From Cytophagales bacterium (GTDB taxonomy: Bacteria; Bacteroidota; Bacteroidia; Cytophagales; Cyclobacteriaceae), in NCBI GenBank assembly GCA_029262935.1, contig JAJCYK010000102.1, forward strand, positions 1 to 5,724: a DNA stretch of 5,724 nucleotides, in the 5' to 3' direction. This document shows positions 1 to 5,724 of this stretch, piece by piece (the stretch's first letter is position 1; each line of letters opens with the position of its first letter). The notes beneath the pieces are model-generated. The model was not told where the DNA came from. It did not search any database and worked only from the letters and a program-made list of their open reading frames with translations. A program made the translations under genes and the position numbers.

Positions 1-770
1 TGAACTTGTTTGCCAATGGCCTCCACCGCGTAATATTGGTAAGGGCGCAAGACCATAAGCATTTTGAAAGTTTCATTAAGCACCACATACTGGGCTATCA
101 TTTGGCTTAGGTGTTGGGTATTGAGAAAGGCTTCTGCAAAAGCACCTAGCTCTTTAATATTCCGGTTGTTCTCATCGGCCCAAAAAAAGGTCTGCTTGAA
201 AGACAGGGAAGCAATGGGATTGTTGGCGTAATACTTGGTATTTACCCCATTGCTGATCACAAATATCTGCACGTATTGGTACAAGCCACCATTGGTCCAA
301 AAAGAATGTCTTTTGTAGCGGTTGATCTGATTGAAAGCCTCTTTTAACTCCAAGCCTCGGCGTTTGAGTTCGATTTGCACTAAAGGCAAACCATTGACTA
401 GTAAAGTGACATCAAAGCGATTTTTATAAATCCCTTCAATAGAAACCTGGTGGGTGACTTGGAACAAGTTCTGATCTAAATCTTCAGAGTTGTAAAAACG
501 AACATAATTAGTGTCTCCATTATCCCGTTCCAAGGCCAAACGGTCCCGTAATATCTTGGCCCGTTCAAAAATATTTCCTTTGGATAGGTGATTGAGAATA
601 TGAATGAACTCCCGCTGGGAAAAGGTAGTATTATTAAATCGGCCTAATTGCTTTTGGAGATTCAGCAGGATCTCATCCTCATTCCCAATGCTCGCAAATT
701 CATAACCCAAGCCCACTAACTGTTGGACCAATTCCTGTTCAAGTACGGCTTCGGATTGAGTGGGTGACAT
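1..770 (-). CDS. hsdR: Type I restriction enzyme R subunit, N-terminal part (runs off the left edge)
   Basis: This is the ATP-dependent restriction and translocation subunit of a type I R-M complex, which cuts unmethylated foreign DNA far from the recognition site. It is translated from ATG at 770 leftwards for 256 complete codons with no stop. The nuclease domain (HSDR_N type, PD-(D/E)xK fold) is visible: RFDVTLL carries D120, QIELKRRG carries E134 and K136, and Q148-I-N-R-Y152 fits the QxxxY motif typical of HsdR. At the window edge, about residues 243-251, LRPYQYYAVEA is the segment that normally leads into the helicase/translocase domain. Full-length HsdR is usually around 1000 residues, so roughly a quarter is present; the truncation is the window boundary, not a visible mutation. 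The start lies 2 nt after the hsdS stop (TAATCATG), suggesting translational coupling in an hsdM-hsdS-hsdR operon. No Shine-Dalgarno sequence is evident. Confidence 0.95.
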   Translation of the reverse strand, partial: MSPTQSEAVLEQELVQQLVGLGYEFASIGNEDEILLNLQKQLGRFNNTTFSQREFIHILNHLSKGNIFERAKILRDRLALERDNGDTNYVRFYNSEDLDQNLFQVTHQVSIEGIYKNRFDVTLLVNGLPLVQIELKRRGLELKEAFNQINRYKRHSFWTNGGLYQYVQIFVISNGVNTKYYANNPIASLSFKQTFFWADENNRNIKELGAFAEAFLNTQHLSQMIAQYVVLNETFKMLMVLRPYQYYAVEAIGKQV

Positions 771-772
771 GA

Positions 773-2041
773 TTACACGAACATTTGTTGCAGGAGGCCT
801 TTTTTGAATTGCTGAGTTTCTAGCACTTGTGTCTGAGTTGTGTCTATCTTATTTTCTAGCATAGTTAAAAAAGATGCGATTGCCTTTTGCTCTTCAACTG
901 AAGGAAGTTCAATAATTAATTTTAACATTTGGATCTTTGAAAGATTAAATCGGGTGCTTCCTTGGCCCAACCTGATTATTTTTTTTCTCAATTCAGCGTT
1001 CCTGAAAAGATACCTAGCAAATTCAGGCAAAAGTTCACTTTTATACTTAATACGGTAACCAAAACAAAAACTATTGAGATACAGATTGTCAATTCTATCA
1101 AGAATTACAGATGAAAATCCAACTTCCAGACGTGTTTCAGATGATGTAGTGAAAAATATGTCACCATACTCAACTGTGTTTTGCTTTTCATTAGGCTGGA
1201 TTTTTACAAAATCAAACTTGTCAATTTGTATTCTAGATGAGTCAAATATTTGCTTGTAAGATACATATGGGTAACCCTCTCCAAAATCTTGGGCTGATTT
1301 TCCAGTTAGGCCATTGTAAGTAGAGCCAATTTCCCACAACTTCTTCTCCTCCCACTCAGAAAACACGTTTCCATGCTTGTCCTTAAACCTAATCTCTTGC
1401 TTAAATAACTGCTGCATCACCCCTTTTTTGTATTGCTGCATTAGTTCCTTTTTGCGAGTGAGCTGCAGGACCTTTTGATCCACCGCTGAGAGGAAGGCGG
1501 CAATTTTTTGTTGTTCGGGAAGGGAGGGGAGATTTATTTTTAGGCCTTTAAGATCATTAGTATCTAGCTTACCCGCACCAATACCTGTACCAACCACCAA
1601 GTTCAATAAGAAGTTTTGCTTTGCACAGAACCATTGATAGAGGAAATCAAGCATTAGCTCATCAAAAACAGAAATGGACTTTACATCTTGGTTAAATGCG
1701 ACGTCCAACCCAGTAATGCCAATGGGGATCTTATTATACAACATGCTTCCCCGAACCAAAATTAACAAGCTGCCCTTAAATGCTAGTTTCGAACCTTTCT
1801 CAAGACCGATTTGCGATATTTTTAACTCCGAATCTACTAAATACTTATCTTTCATTGAAGATGCAGTAATCCAGGGTATGTCTCCATCCCAATACGTGGA
1901 TACCTCTTTTGAAGGTGTCCCACCGGAACGCCATTTGGTCAATTGTCCAAGCTGAAAAGGAGTAGTTTGTTCCTTAAATTCGTCGAATCGCAACCAACCT
2001 ACGGTTCTATTTTCTGCTTTGTTATCAACTAGTACCTCCAT
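773..2041 (-). CDS. hsdS: Type I restriction-modification specificity subunit S
   Basis: This is the DNA-recognition subunit; it binds the bipartite target and docks two HsdM and, for restriction, two HsdR subunits. The 422 residues show the duplicated S-subunit plan. TRD1 covers about residues 27-170 and contains SGGTPSKEVSTYW and GDIPWITASSM, a common type I TRD signature. A central conserved helix follows (about 171-215, LPSLPEQQKIAAFLSAVD then QQYKKGVMQQLF). TRD2 covers about 228-379, and the C-terminal conserved helix about 380-421 (LPSVEEQKAIASFLTMLE then QQFKKGLLQQMF). The two helix regions are paralogous and pair to set the spacing between half-sites. Length is normal and both TRDs look intact, so a functional bipartite specificity is expected; the recognised sequence cannot be read from the protein here. 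ATG at 2041 lies 2 nt after the hsdM stop. The TRD sections look AT-richer than hsdM, which is common for horizontally exchanged recognition domains. Confidence 0.96.
   Translation of the reverse strand: MEVLVDNKAENRTVGWLRFDEFKEQTTPFQLGQLTKWRSGGTPSKEVSTYWDGDIPWITASSMKDKYLVDSELKISQIGLEKGSKLAFKGSLLILVRGSMLYNKIPIGITGLDVAFNQDVKSISVFDELMLDFLYQWFCAKQNFLLNLVVGTGIGAGKLDTNDLKGLKINLPSLPEQQKIAAFLSAVDQKVLQLTRKKELMQQYKKGVMQQLFKQEIRFKDKHGNVFSEWEEKKLWEIGSTYNGLTGKSAQDFGEGYPYVSYKQIFDSSRIQIDKFDFVKIQPNEKQNTVEYGDIFFTTSSETRLEVGFSSVILDRIDNLYLNSFCFGYRIKYKSELLPEFARYLFRNAELRKKIIRLGQGSTRFNLSKIQMLKLIIELPSVEEQKAIASFLTMLENKIDTTQTQVLETQQFKKGLLQQMFV
798..814. repeat. Direct repeat copy 1, C-terminal conserved helix of hsdS
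   Basis: This 17-nt stretch matches 1422-1438 at 16 of 17 positions. It encodes the QQFKKG part of the second conserved helix of HsdS. The two copies are 624 nt apart, exactly 208 codons, so they are in the same reading frame and bracket TRD2. Confidence 0.7.
1422..1438. repeat. Direct repeat copy 2, central conserved helix of hsdS
   Basis: This is the partner of 798-814, with one mismatch, encoding QQYKKG in the central conserved helix. The in-frame spacing means recombination between the copies would delete or duplicate one TRD module without a frameshift. Confidence 0.7.
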
Positions 2042-2043
2042 AT

Positions 2044-3603
2044 TTAGAATGGTGTATCTATTCCCAAAAGCTGACAGTACTCAGTAATAATCTTATCTGT
2101 CTTTCGCATTTCTGTCTCCAAATCCTTTAATTCATTTGAAACCGCTTGTAAATCTACCGGCTCCTCTTCTTCAAAAGTATCTACATAGCGAGGAATGTTC
2201 AGATTGTAATCGTTTTCCTGGATTTCTTCTAATCTAGCCAGATAGCTATACTTATCCAGAGTTTGCCGTTCACGATAAGTATCGATGATCTTCTCAATAT
2301 CTTCTATTCTTAACCTATTTTGAGTCTTTACCTTCTCAAAATGTTCGCTTGCATCAATAAATAGGATGTCGGTATTATCCCTTCTCTTTTTTAATACCAG
2401 AATACAGGTGGGAATACTAGTACCAAAGAAGATGTTGGCTGGTAACCCTATCACCGCGTCCAATTGATTTCGTTCATCAATCAGGTATTTACGAATATGG
2501 GCTTCTGCGGCTCCCCGAAATAACACTCCGTGGGGCAATACACAAGCCATAATTCCATTTTCGTCATCCAATTGGTGAACCATGTGCTGTACAAATGCAA
2601 AATCAGCTTTGGTCTTAGGCGCTAATCTTCCGTAGGGGGCGAAGCGGTCATCATTCATCTTTAAAGGATCGGCACTCCAATTGGCAGAAAAGGGGGGATT
2701 AGCCACTACCGCTTCAAAAGTCATTTCGGGATGCTGAGGCCTTTCCAGGGTATCTTCATTCTTTATATCAAAGTGCCGGTAATGCACATTATGCATGATC
2801 ATATTCATGCGGCAAAGGTTGTAGGTAGTAGGATTACTCTCTTGCCCATAATATGCTCCCACTTCCCTTACTTCCTTAGCTACTTGCAATAACAAGGAAC
2901 CACTACCGCAGGTAGGATCGTACACGCTCTTTAAGCGGTCCTTACCTGTGGTCACTAGTTTAGCTAGTACCTTACTTACCTCCTGAGGGGTATAAAACTC
3001 CCCAGCCTTTTTGCCGGCACCGCTAGCAAATTTTCCAATCAAATACTCATAAGCATCACCTAATATATCGCTTGCATTATTGTCCAATTCAAAGTCTACT
3101 TTATCCAGATGAGACATCACCTTTACAATCAACTCATTTTTATCGTCCACCGATTTTCCAAGCTTGCTGCTGCTTAGATCCAAGTCCTCGAACAAATTTT
3201 CAAAATCCTCTTCACTGGCGGTGCCCATGGTGCTTTGCTCAATGTTACGCAGTACCTTGGTTAGATCCTCTAAAATAAATTTTGCTTTTCCGTTGCCATT
3301 ACCACGACTTACTAAGGAACTGAATAACTCTTGAGGTTTTAAAAAGTAGCCCAGATTTTCAATAGCCAACTCTTGAATAGCATCCAAATATTGTTGCCCC
3401 TGCTCAGAGGCTTCCGCAATCTCTCGGTACTTAAGCCCATCGGGCTTTAACATAGTGTTGGCATACTGAAGCATTTTCTCACTTAGGTACTTGTAGAAGA
3501 TAAATCCCAGTATGTAATCCCGGAAATCATCTGCATCCATTTTACCGCGTAGTTCATCGGCAATGTTCCATAGCTCTTGGTGGAGTGGTTGTTTGTTGGT
3601 CAT
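2044..3603 (-). CDS. hsdM: Type I restriction-modification N6-adenine methyltransferase subunit M
   Basis: This is the S-adenosylmethionine-dependent subunit that methylates adenine in the half-sites chosen by HsdS. At 519 residues it has normal length. The N-terminal helical domain (HsdM_N type, about 8-150) begins with LWNIADELRGKMDADDFRDY, a family hallmark. The catalytic domain (N6_Mtase type) shows GEFYTPQEVSKVLAKL at 201-216, SAM-binding motif I DPTCGSGSL at 229-237, and catalytic motif IV NPPF at 302-305, as expected for N6-adenine transfer. PHGVLFRG at 357-364 and GLPANIFFGTSIPTCILV at 386-403 are also typical. No key residue is missing. ATG at 3603 is the first codon and fits the family N terminus. 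There is no Shine-Dalgarno sequence upstream, but a candidate Bacteroidota promoter lies close by. It is the first hsd gene; the upstream gene ends 107 nt away on the same strand, so read-through from it is possible. Confidence 0.97.
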   Translation of the reverse strand: MTNKQPLHQELWNIADELRGKMDADDFRDYILGFIFYKYLSEKMLQYANTMLKPDGLKYREIAEASEQGQQYLDAIQELAIENLGYFLKPQELFSSLVSRGNGNGKAKFILEDLTKVLRNIEQSTMGTASEEDFENLFEDLDLSSSKLGKSVDDKNELIVKVMSHLDKVDFELDNNASDILGDAYEYLIGKFASGAGKKAGEFYTPQEVSKVLAKLVTTGKDRLKSVYDPTCGSGSLLLQVAKEVREVGAYYGQESNPTTYNLCRMNMIMHNVHYRHFDIKNEDTLERPQHPEMTFEAVVANPPFSANWSADPLKMNDDRFAPYGRLAPKTKADFAFVQHMVHQLDDENGIMACVLPHGVLFRGAAEAHIRKYLIDERNQLDAVIGLPANIFFGTSIPTCILVLKKRRDNTDILFIDASEHFEKVKTQNRLRIEDIEKIIDTYRERQTLDKYSYLARLEEIQENDYNLNIPRYVDTFEEEEPVDLQAVSNELKDLETEMRKTDKIITEYCQLLGIDTPF

Positions 3604-3629
3604 AGAGAGGGCTTATGGGGTTTGATCAC

Positions 3630-3658
3630 GAAAAATAGCTTTTTGAATTATACTCCAA
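3630..3658 (-). promoter_or_regulatory. Candidate promoter of the hsdMSR operon
   Basis: On the minus strand a TTG (3658-3656) is followed after 18 nt by TATTTTTC (3637-3630), which matches the Bacteroidota -7 consensus TAnnTTTG at all fixed positions except the last. Transcription would start near 3623, about 20 nt before the hsdM ATG. The consensus is short and AT-rich DNA gives chance matches, so this is only plausible. Confidence 0.4.
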
Positions 3659-3710
3659 TAGTAATAACAAAAAATAATTTTCGAAGAGTAACCTTAAGTG
3701 TCTAAAATCA

Positions 3711-4376
3711 TTAATAGAAATTCCATTCAGTCGACGGGCTAGGCTTTGGTTCCTGCTCCTCCATGATTTGAATGATTTCTTGAAGCTGTTTTTCATTAAT
3801 CAAAATCTCATCTTTACGTATCAAATTAAGAACTATCCCTATAACGGAGGAGGCCAAAGCTACATAAATCCCAAATTGTTGGACTTTTAAAGACTTTCTG
3901 ATCGAGGCTGTTTCTTCAGTCAAAAACCCTCTCCTAACGAAAGCTTTAAGTTCTTGTGACGGATAAAAGTCTAAATTTCTATATTTCAGAATCTTTTGCT
4001 TTAGAATTTTATCACCAAATAAATGGTCATGTCCATGTTCCAATGCTTTTCCAATTTGCACAATAGGCTCCAAATCGATGTCAAGACTTAGGGCAAATGG
4101 AAATATATACCCTTTCTCTAATAACAAATCAATCAAGGCCACCTTTTTCATAATCTCCTCAAAAAACTCCTCAAAATAATCGTTAAATCCTTCTTTAAAT
4201 ATTTTTGGGTCTGCCCTAATTACCAGATCATGGAAGGTTTTCCCTGTTTCCTCCAAACGGAGTTCAATACAACCTTTAGCAAGTAACTCCTGCGAAAAGA
4301 AATCCGTAAACCGCACTTTATTTTTGGTTATCAAATTTCTGATGACGTCTTTTTCTCTTTTGCTTAATTCCCTCAT
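3711..4376 (-). CDS. Unrecognised protein with one C-terminal membrane segment
   Basis: I do not recognise this 221-residue family. The ORF stays open to a TTG at 4427, but ATG at 4376 is preferred because a GGGGG run (4385-4381) sits 4 nt upstream of it, Shine-Dalgarno-like. Residues 1-165 look soluble, mostly helical and charged (MRELSKREKDVIRNLI at the start; FNDYFEEFFEEIMKK around 64-78). A histidine-rich EHGHDH lies at 113-118. One hydrophobic segment, FGIYVALASSVIGIVLNLI at 168-186, should be a single transmembrane helix, flanked by basic residues (RKSLK before, RK after). A 35-residue tail follows, ending acidic and proline/serine-rich. There is no signal peptide. The gene is co-directional with hsdM, 107 nt upstream of it, and divergent from the caspase-like gene. 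On the minus strand TATATTTC (4424-4417) could be a -7 element, but no well-spaced -33 is seen. A membrane-acting effector or sensor is possible but unproven. Confidence 0.8.
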   Translation of the reverse strand: MRELSKREKDVIRNLITKNKVRFTDFFSQELLAKGCIELRLEETGKTFHDLVIRADPKIFKEGFNDYFEEFFEEIMKKVALIDLLLEKGYIFPFALSLDIDLEPIVQIGKALEHGHDHLFGDKILKQKILKYRNLDFYPSQELKAFVRRGFLTEETASIRKSLKVQQFGIYVALASSVIGIVLNLIRKDEILINEKQLQEIIQIMEEQEPKPSPSTEWNFY

Positions 4377-4446
4377 AGATCCCCCATTTGATTGTATGTT
4401 TGAAGTATTTGAGAATGAAATATACAAATATCAAGTATTCAAGATG

Positions 4447-4462
4447 CACGTATTTCTACGTG
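4447..4462. promoter_or_regulatory. Palindrome in the divergent intergenic region, candidate operator
   Basis: CACGTA and TACGTG form a perfect 6-bp-arm inverted repeat around TTTC. After one mismatch the pairing continues for two more positions (4444-4445 with 4464-4465). It lies between the divergent membrane-protein and caspase-like genes, immediately upstream of the candidate -33 element at 4465. That position suits a dimeric regulator, though no regulator gene is visible in the window. Confidence 0.4.
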
Positions 4463-4464
4463 AA

Positions 4465-4497
4465 TTTGGGTGAATCCTGGCCTCTGGTATACTTTTA
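4465..4497 (+). promoter_or_regulatory. Candidate promoter of the caspase-like gene
   Basis: TTTG (4465-4468) is followed after 21 nt by TACTTTTA (4490-4497), which matches the Bacteroidota TAnnTTTG element except at the last base. Transcription would start near 4504, leaving a leader of about 55 nt before the ATG at 4558. The first position abuts the palindrome at 4447-4462. Confidence 0.4.
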
Positions 4498-4557
4498 AAT
4501 CAGGGGCTTGTATTTTTAGTATCATTGTTTACGCCTTTATTGAAAAGATCCACTGAA

Positions 4558-5352
4558 ATGCAAAAAACTTTTTCCTACGATATAATCTACATTATTGAGT
4601 CACTCAGCCTTGATGAAAGGAAGACCGGTACATTACTCTATGACGATATTGTAAAAAGACGTTGCGAACAATTTGGACATACAAAATCAAGATTAATTTC
4701 AGTTGATAATAAATTCGAATTTAATTCAGCCCTAGATGATATTCGAGAATCAATTTTCGATGAACAATTATATCCGTATATCCACTTTGAGATTCACGGG
4801 GGTACCAGCAACCAGGGTTTGGTGTTAAATTCAGACGATATAATCAAATGGACCAACTTGATTTCTCAACTTAGGGAAATCAATGTTTCCTGCCGAAATA
4901 ATCTTTTTGTGTCATTTGCTACTTGCTATAGCGCATACTTTATAAAAGTAATAGCCAATGAACTAAATAAACCTACCCCGGTACTAGGATTGGTGGCAGC
5001 AACTGAAAACATCGGCGAAAAGGATTTAGAGTTTTCGTTTTTGGATTATTTTGATGTCCTTTTAACCACTAATGATGTTACAAAGGCAATTAAAGCCCTA
5101 AACACCTCAATTCCAGGTAAGCAACTATTCAGTTATATGACATCCGATGCGCTTTTCGACCGCCTGTATCAAAAACATGTCAATCCTCGCATCCAAAACA
5201 CCATGATAAGGGATATTCAGAAAACAGTGAAGACTAGAGATCCAAGTTTATCTAATAAACAAATTAGGGACAAGGTCAATCGATGGAAACAACTGGAACA
5301 AAGTGAACAAATTAAGAAATTAAGACAGGTGTTCTTGATGCTAAACCATTAA
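4558..5352 (+). CDS. Putative caspase-like (clan CD / CHAT-like) cysteine protease
   Basis: This 264-residue protein has features of a caspase-fold peptidase, inferred by motif and not by family match. A hydrophobic strand YPYIHFEI leads into H80-G81-G82, and a second strand NNLFVSFAT leads into C123 (ATCYSAYF). That matches the order and spacing of the catalytic His-Gly and Cys in caspases, CHAT proteins and relatives. An opening strand, YDIIYIIESL (7-16), and a third one, PVLGLVAATE (141-150), fit the alternating fold. From about 195 on, the protein is helical and basic, ending in a lysine/glutamine-rich helix (about 230-262) that may bind a partner or nucleic acid. There is no signal peptide or membrane segment, so it should be cytoplasmic. 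The ORF could open at TTG 4525, but ATG 4558 begins just before the first strand and is preferred; no Shine-Dalgarno is visible. It diverges from the membrane-protein gene, a possible substrate or partner. Confidence 0.75.
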   Translation: MQKTFSYDIIYIIESLSLDERKTGTLLYDDIVKRRCEQFGHTKSRLISVDNKFEFNSALDDIRESIFDEQLYPYIHFEIHGGTSNQGLVLNSDDIIKWTNLISQLREINVSCRNNLFVSFATCYSAYFIKVIANELNKPTPVLGLVAATENIGEKDLEFSFLDYFDVLLTTNDVTKAIKALNTSIPGKQLFSYMTSDALFDRLYQKHVNPRIQNTMIRDIQKTVKTRDPSLSNKQIRDKVNRWKQLEQSEQIKKLRQVFLMLNH

Positions 5353-5375
5353 TCGGGTATTACCCGATTAATGGT
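5345..5375 (+). terminator. Long perfect inverted repeat across the stop codon, likely terminator or mRNA 3' end
   Basis: Two perfectly complementary 15-nt arms (5345-5359 and 5361-5375) surround a single T. As RNA this forms a stem of about 14 bp with a tiny loop and a GGG/CCC core. The TAA stop of the caspase-like gene (5350-5352) lies inside the left arm. No T-run follows directly (GAAAATGC), so it is not a classic intrinsic terminator; it may instead block 3' exonucleases or act as a DNA site. Confidence 0.55.
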
Positions 5376-5579
5376 GAAAATGCATAAATGCTAGGTCCTA
5401 CATTAATTTTTACCTGGGTATATTTGCGAGAAGTCACTCACTAGAAATGACTAGTTTATTCTGTTTACATTTTGTAGGATACATAAAAATGGTGCTTTTT
5501 CATTATTGAAAATGCTGTCAATCCTTTATATCTTAATTATAGTGTACTCATTATCAGCTACCCTATTTAAAATAATTAC
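5376..5579. other. Intergenic stretch without a supported gene
   Basis: No ORF longer than about 20 codons with credible coding character was found here. A perfect TAnnTTTG match, TATATTTG, lies at 5419-5426 on the plus strand but has no TTG at a suitable distance upstream. A weaker promoter candidate is listed separately at 5506-5536. Confidence 0.5.
5506..5536 (+). promoter_or_regulatory. Weak candidate promoter for the ORF at the right edge
   Basis: TTG (5506-5508) is followed after 20 nt by TATCTTAA (5529-5536), which keeps the TA and TT of TAnnTTTG but not its last two bases. It would start transcription about 40 nt before the ATG at 5580. Chance occurrence is likely in such AT-rich DNA. 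Confidence 0.2.
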
Positions 5580-5724
5580 ATGAAAAACTACGCAATGGAA
5601 TTTGTTATTTATCGGGACTACAATGATATTTTGGACAATTTAAATGCTATTCTTGAAAAGTATAAAATACTCCCAAGTGGTTACATAAGTGATCCAGGAA
5701 CATCAGAATCCGGAGTTGTTTTTA
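5580..5724 (+). CDS. Unidentified protein, N-terminal 48 codons (runs off the right edge)
   Basis: An open frame starts with ATG at 5580 and continues to the window edge without a stop. An in-frame TAA at 5568-5570 means the start must be this ATG or the next one at 5595. The visible protein begins MKNYAMEFVIYRDYNDILDN and continues with a short helix (NAILEKYK) and a glycine-rich, turn-like stretch (GYISDPGTSESG). The pattern, a strand, a helix and then a loop, looks like a small folded domain rather than a signal or membrane sequence. No family was recognised. It shares the strand of the caspase-like gene but lies 227 nt downstream, beyond a strong hairpin, so a separate transcript is more likely than a shared operon. 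Confidence 0.55.
   Translation, partial: MKNYAMEFVIYRDYNDILDNLNAILEKYKILPSGYISDPGTSESGVVF

Noticed and set aside
840..1955. Plus-strand ORFs of 61-93 codons opposite hsdS
   Set aside because: They lie antisense to a clear, intact hsdS gene, show no recognisable domain, and are better explained as shadows of the coding strand.
3072..3278. Plus-strand ORF of 68 codons opposite hsdM
   Set aside because: It is antisense to a conserved part of hsdM, and its cysteine- and proline-rich translation is typical of a shadow frame.
3711..4376. Membrane protein as a bacterial gasdermin
   Set aside because: Its length is similar and a caspase-like gene is adjacent, but it has a true hydrophobic membrane helix near the C terminus and a charged helical N-terminal part, unlike the beta-rich gasdermin pore domain. 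No gasdermin signature was seen.
4377..4427. Upstream extension of the membrane protein to a TTG start
   Set aside because: The added residues (MYISFSNTSNIQSNGGS) are low-complexity, and the ATG at 4376 has a G-rich ribosome-binding-like run just upstream.
4525..4557. Upstream extension of the caspase-like protein to a TTG start
   Set aside because: It adds 11 residues with no structural role visible, whereas ATG at 4558 begins right before the first predicted strand.
5419..5426. Perfect TAnnTTTG match as a promoter
   Set aside because: No TTG lies 17-23 nt upstream and the next ORF starts more than 150 nt away, so a chance match is likely.
5447..5509. Short ORF of 20 codons starting at ATG 5447
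   Set aside because: It is too short, has no ribosome binding site, and has no recognisable features.
1..5724. CRISPR array, tRNA/rRNA genes, insertion sequence or integrase
   Set aside because: No spaced repeats, cloverleaf, rRNA motif, transposase motif or terminal inverted repeats were found in this window.

Overview
The window is most consistent with an AT-leaning Bacteroidota chromosome. The signs are candidate promoters that fit the TTG / TAnnTTTG pattern of that phylum, start codons mostly without a Shine-Dalgarno sequence, and overall protein character. This assignment is an inference; no rRNA or other taxonomic marker is present. The content is that of a defence island.

Left two thirds (1-3603, minus strand): a compact type I restriction-modification operon in the order hsdM - hsdS - hsdR. 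Only the N-terminal quarter or so of HsdR is inside the window; its gene runs off the left edge. The junctions are extremely tight, with a 2-nt gap between stop and start at both. HsdM methylates adenine, HsdS supplies two target recognition domains, and HsdR carries the nuclease (D120, E134, K136, plus the QxxxY motif) followed by the start of the translocase domain.

Middle (3711-5352): two unrecognised genes that diverge from a 181-nt intergenic region. The minus-strand gene encodes a 221-residue protein with one membrane segment near its C terminus and lies just upstream of hsdM in the same direction. The plus-strand gene encodes a 264-residue protein whose core looks like a caspase-fold (clan CD / CHAT-like) protease, with a His-Gly after one hydrophobic strand (H80) and a Cys after the next (C123). 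A perfect 6-bp-arm palindrome and a plausible promoter lie between the two genes. A 15-bp-arm inverted repeat sits exactly across the stop codon of the protease gene.

Right end (5353-5724): 227 nt with no supported gene, then the first 48 codons of an unidentified plus-strand ORF that runs off the edge.

The most interesting point is the pairing of a putative caspase-like protease with a single-pass membrane protein next to a type I R-M operon. This resembles in outline the protease-plus-membrane-effector logic of bacterial suicide defences, but no known system was recognised. Functional linkage between the two genes, and between them and the hsd operon, is inferred from position only.
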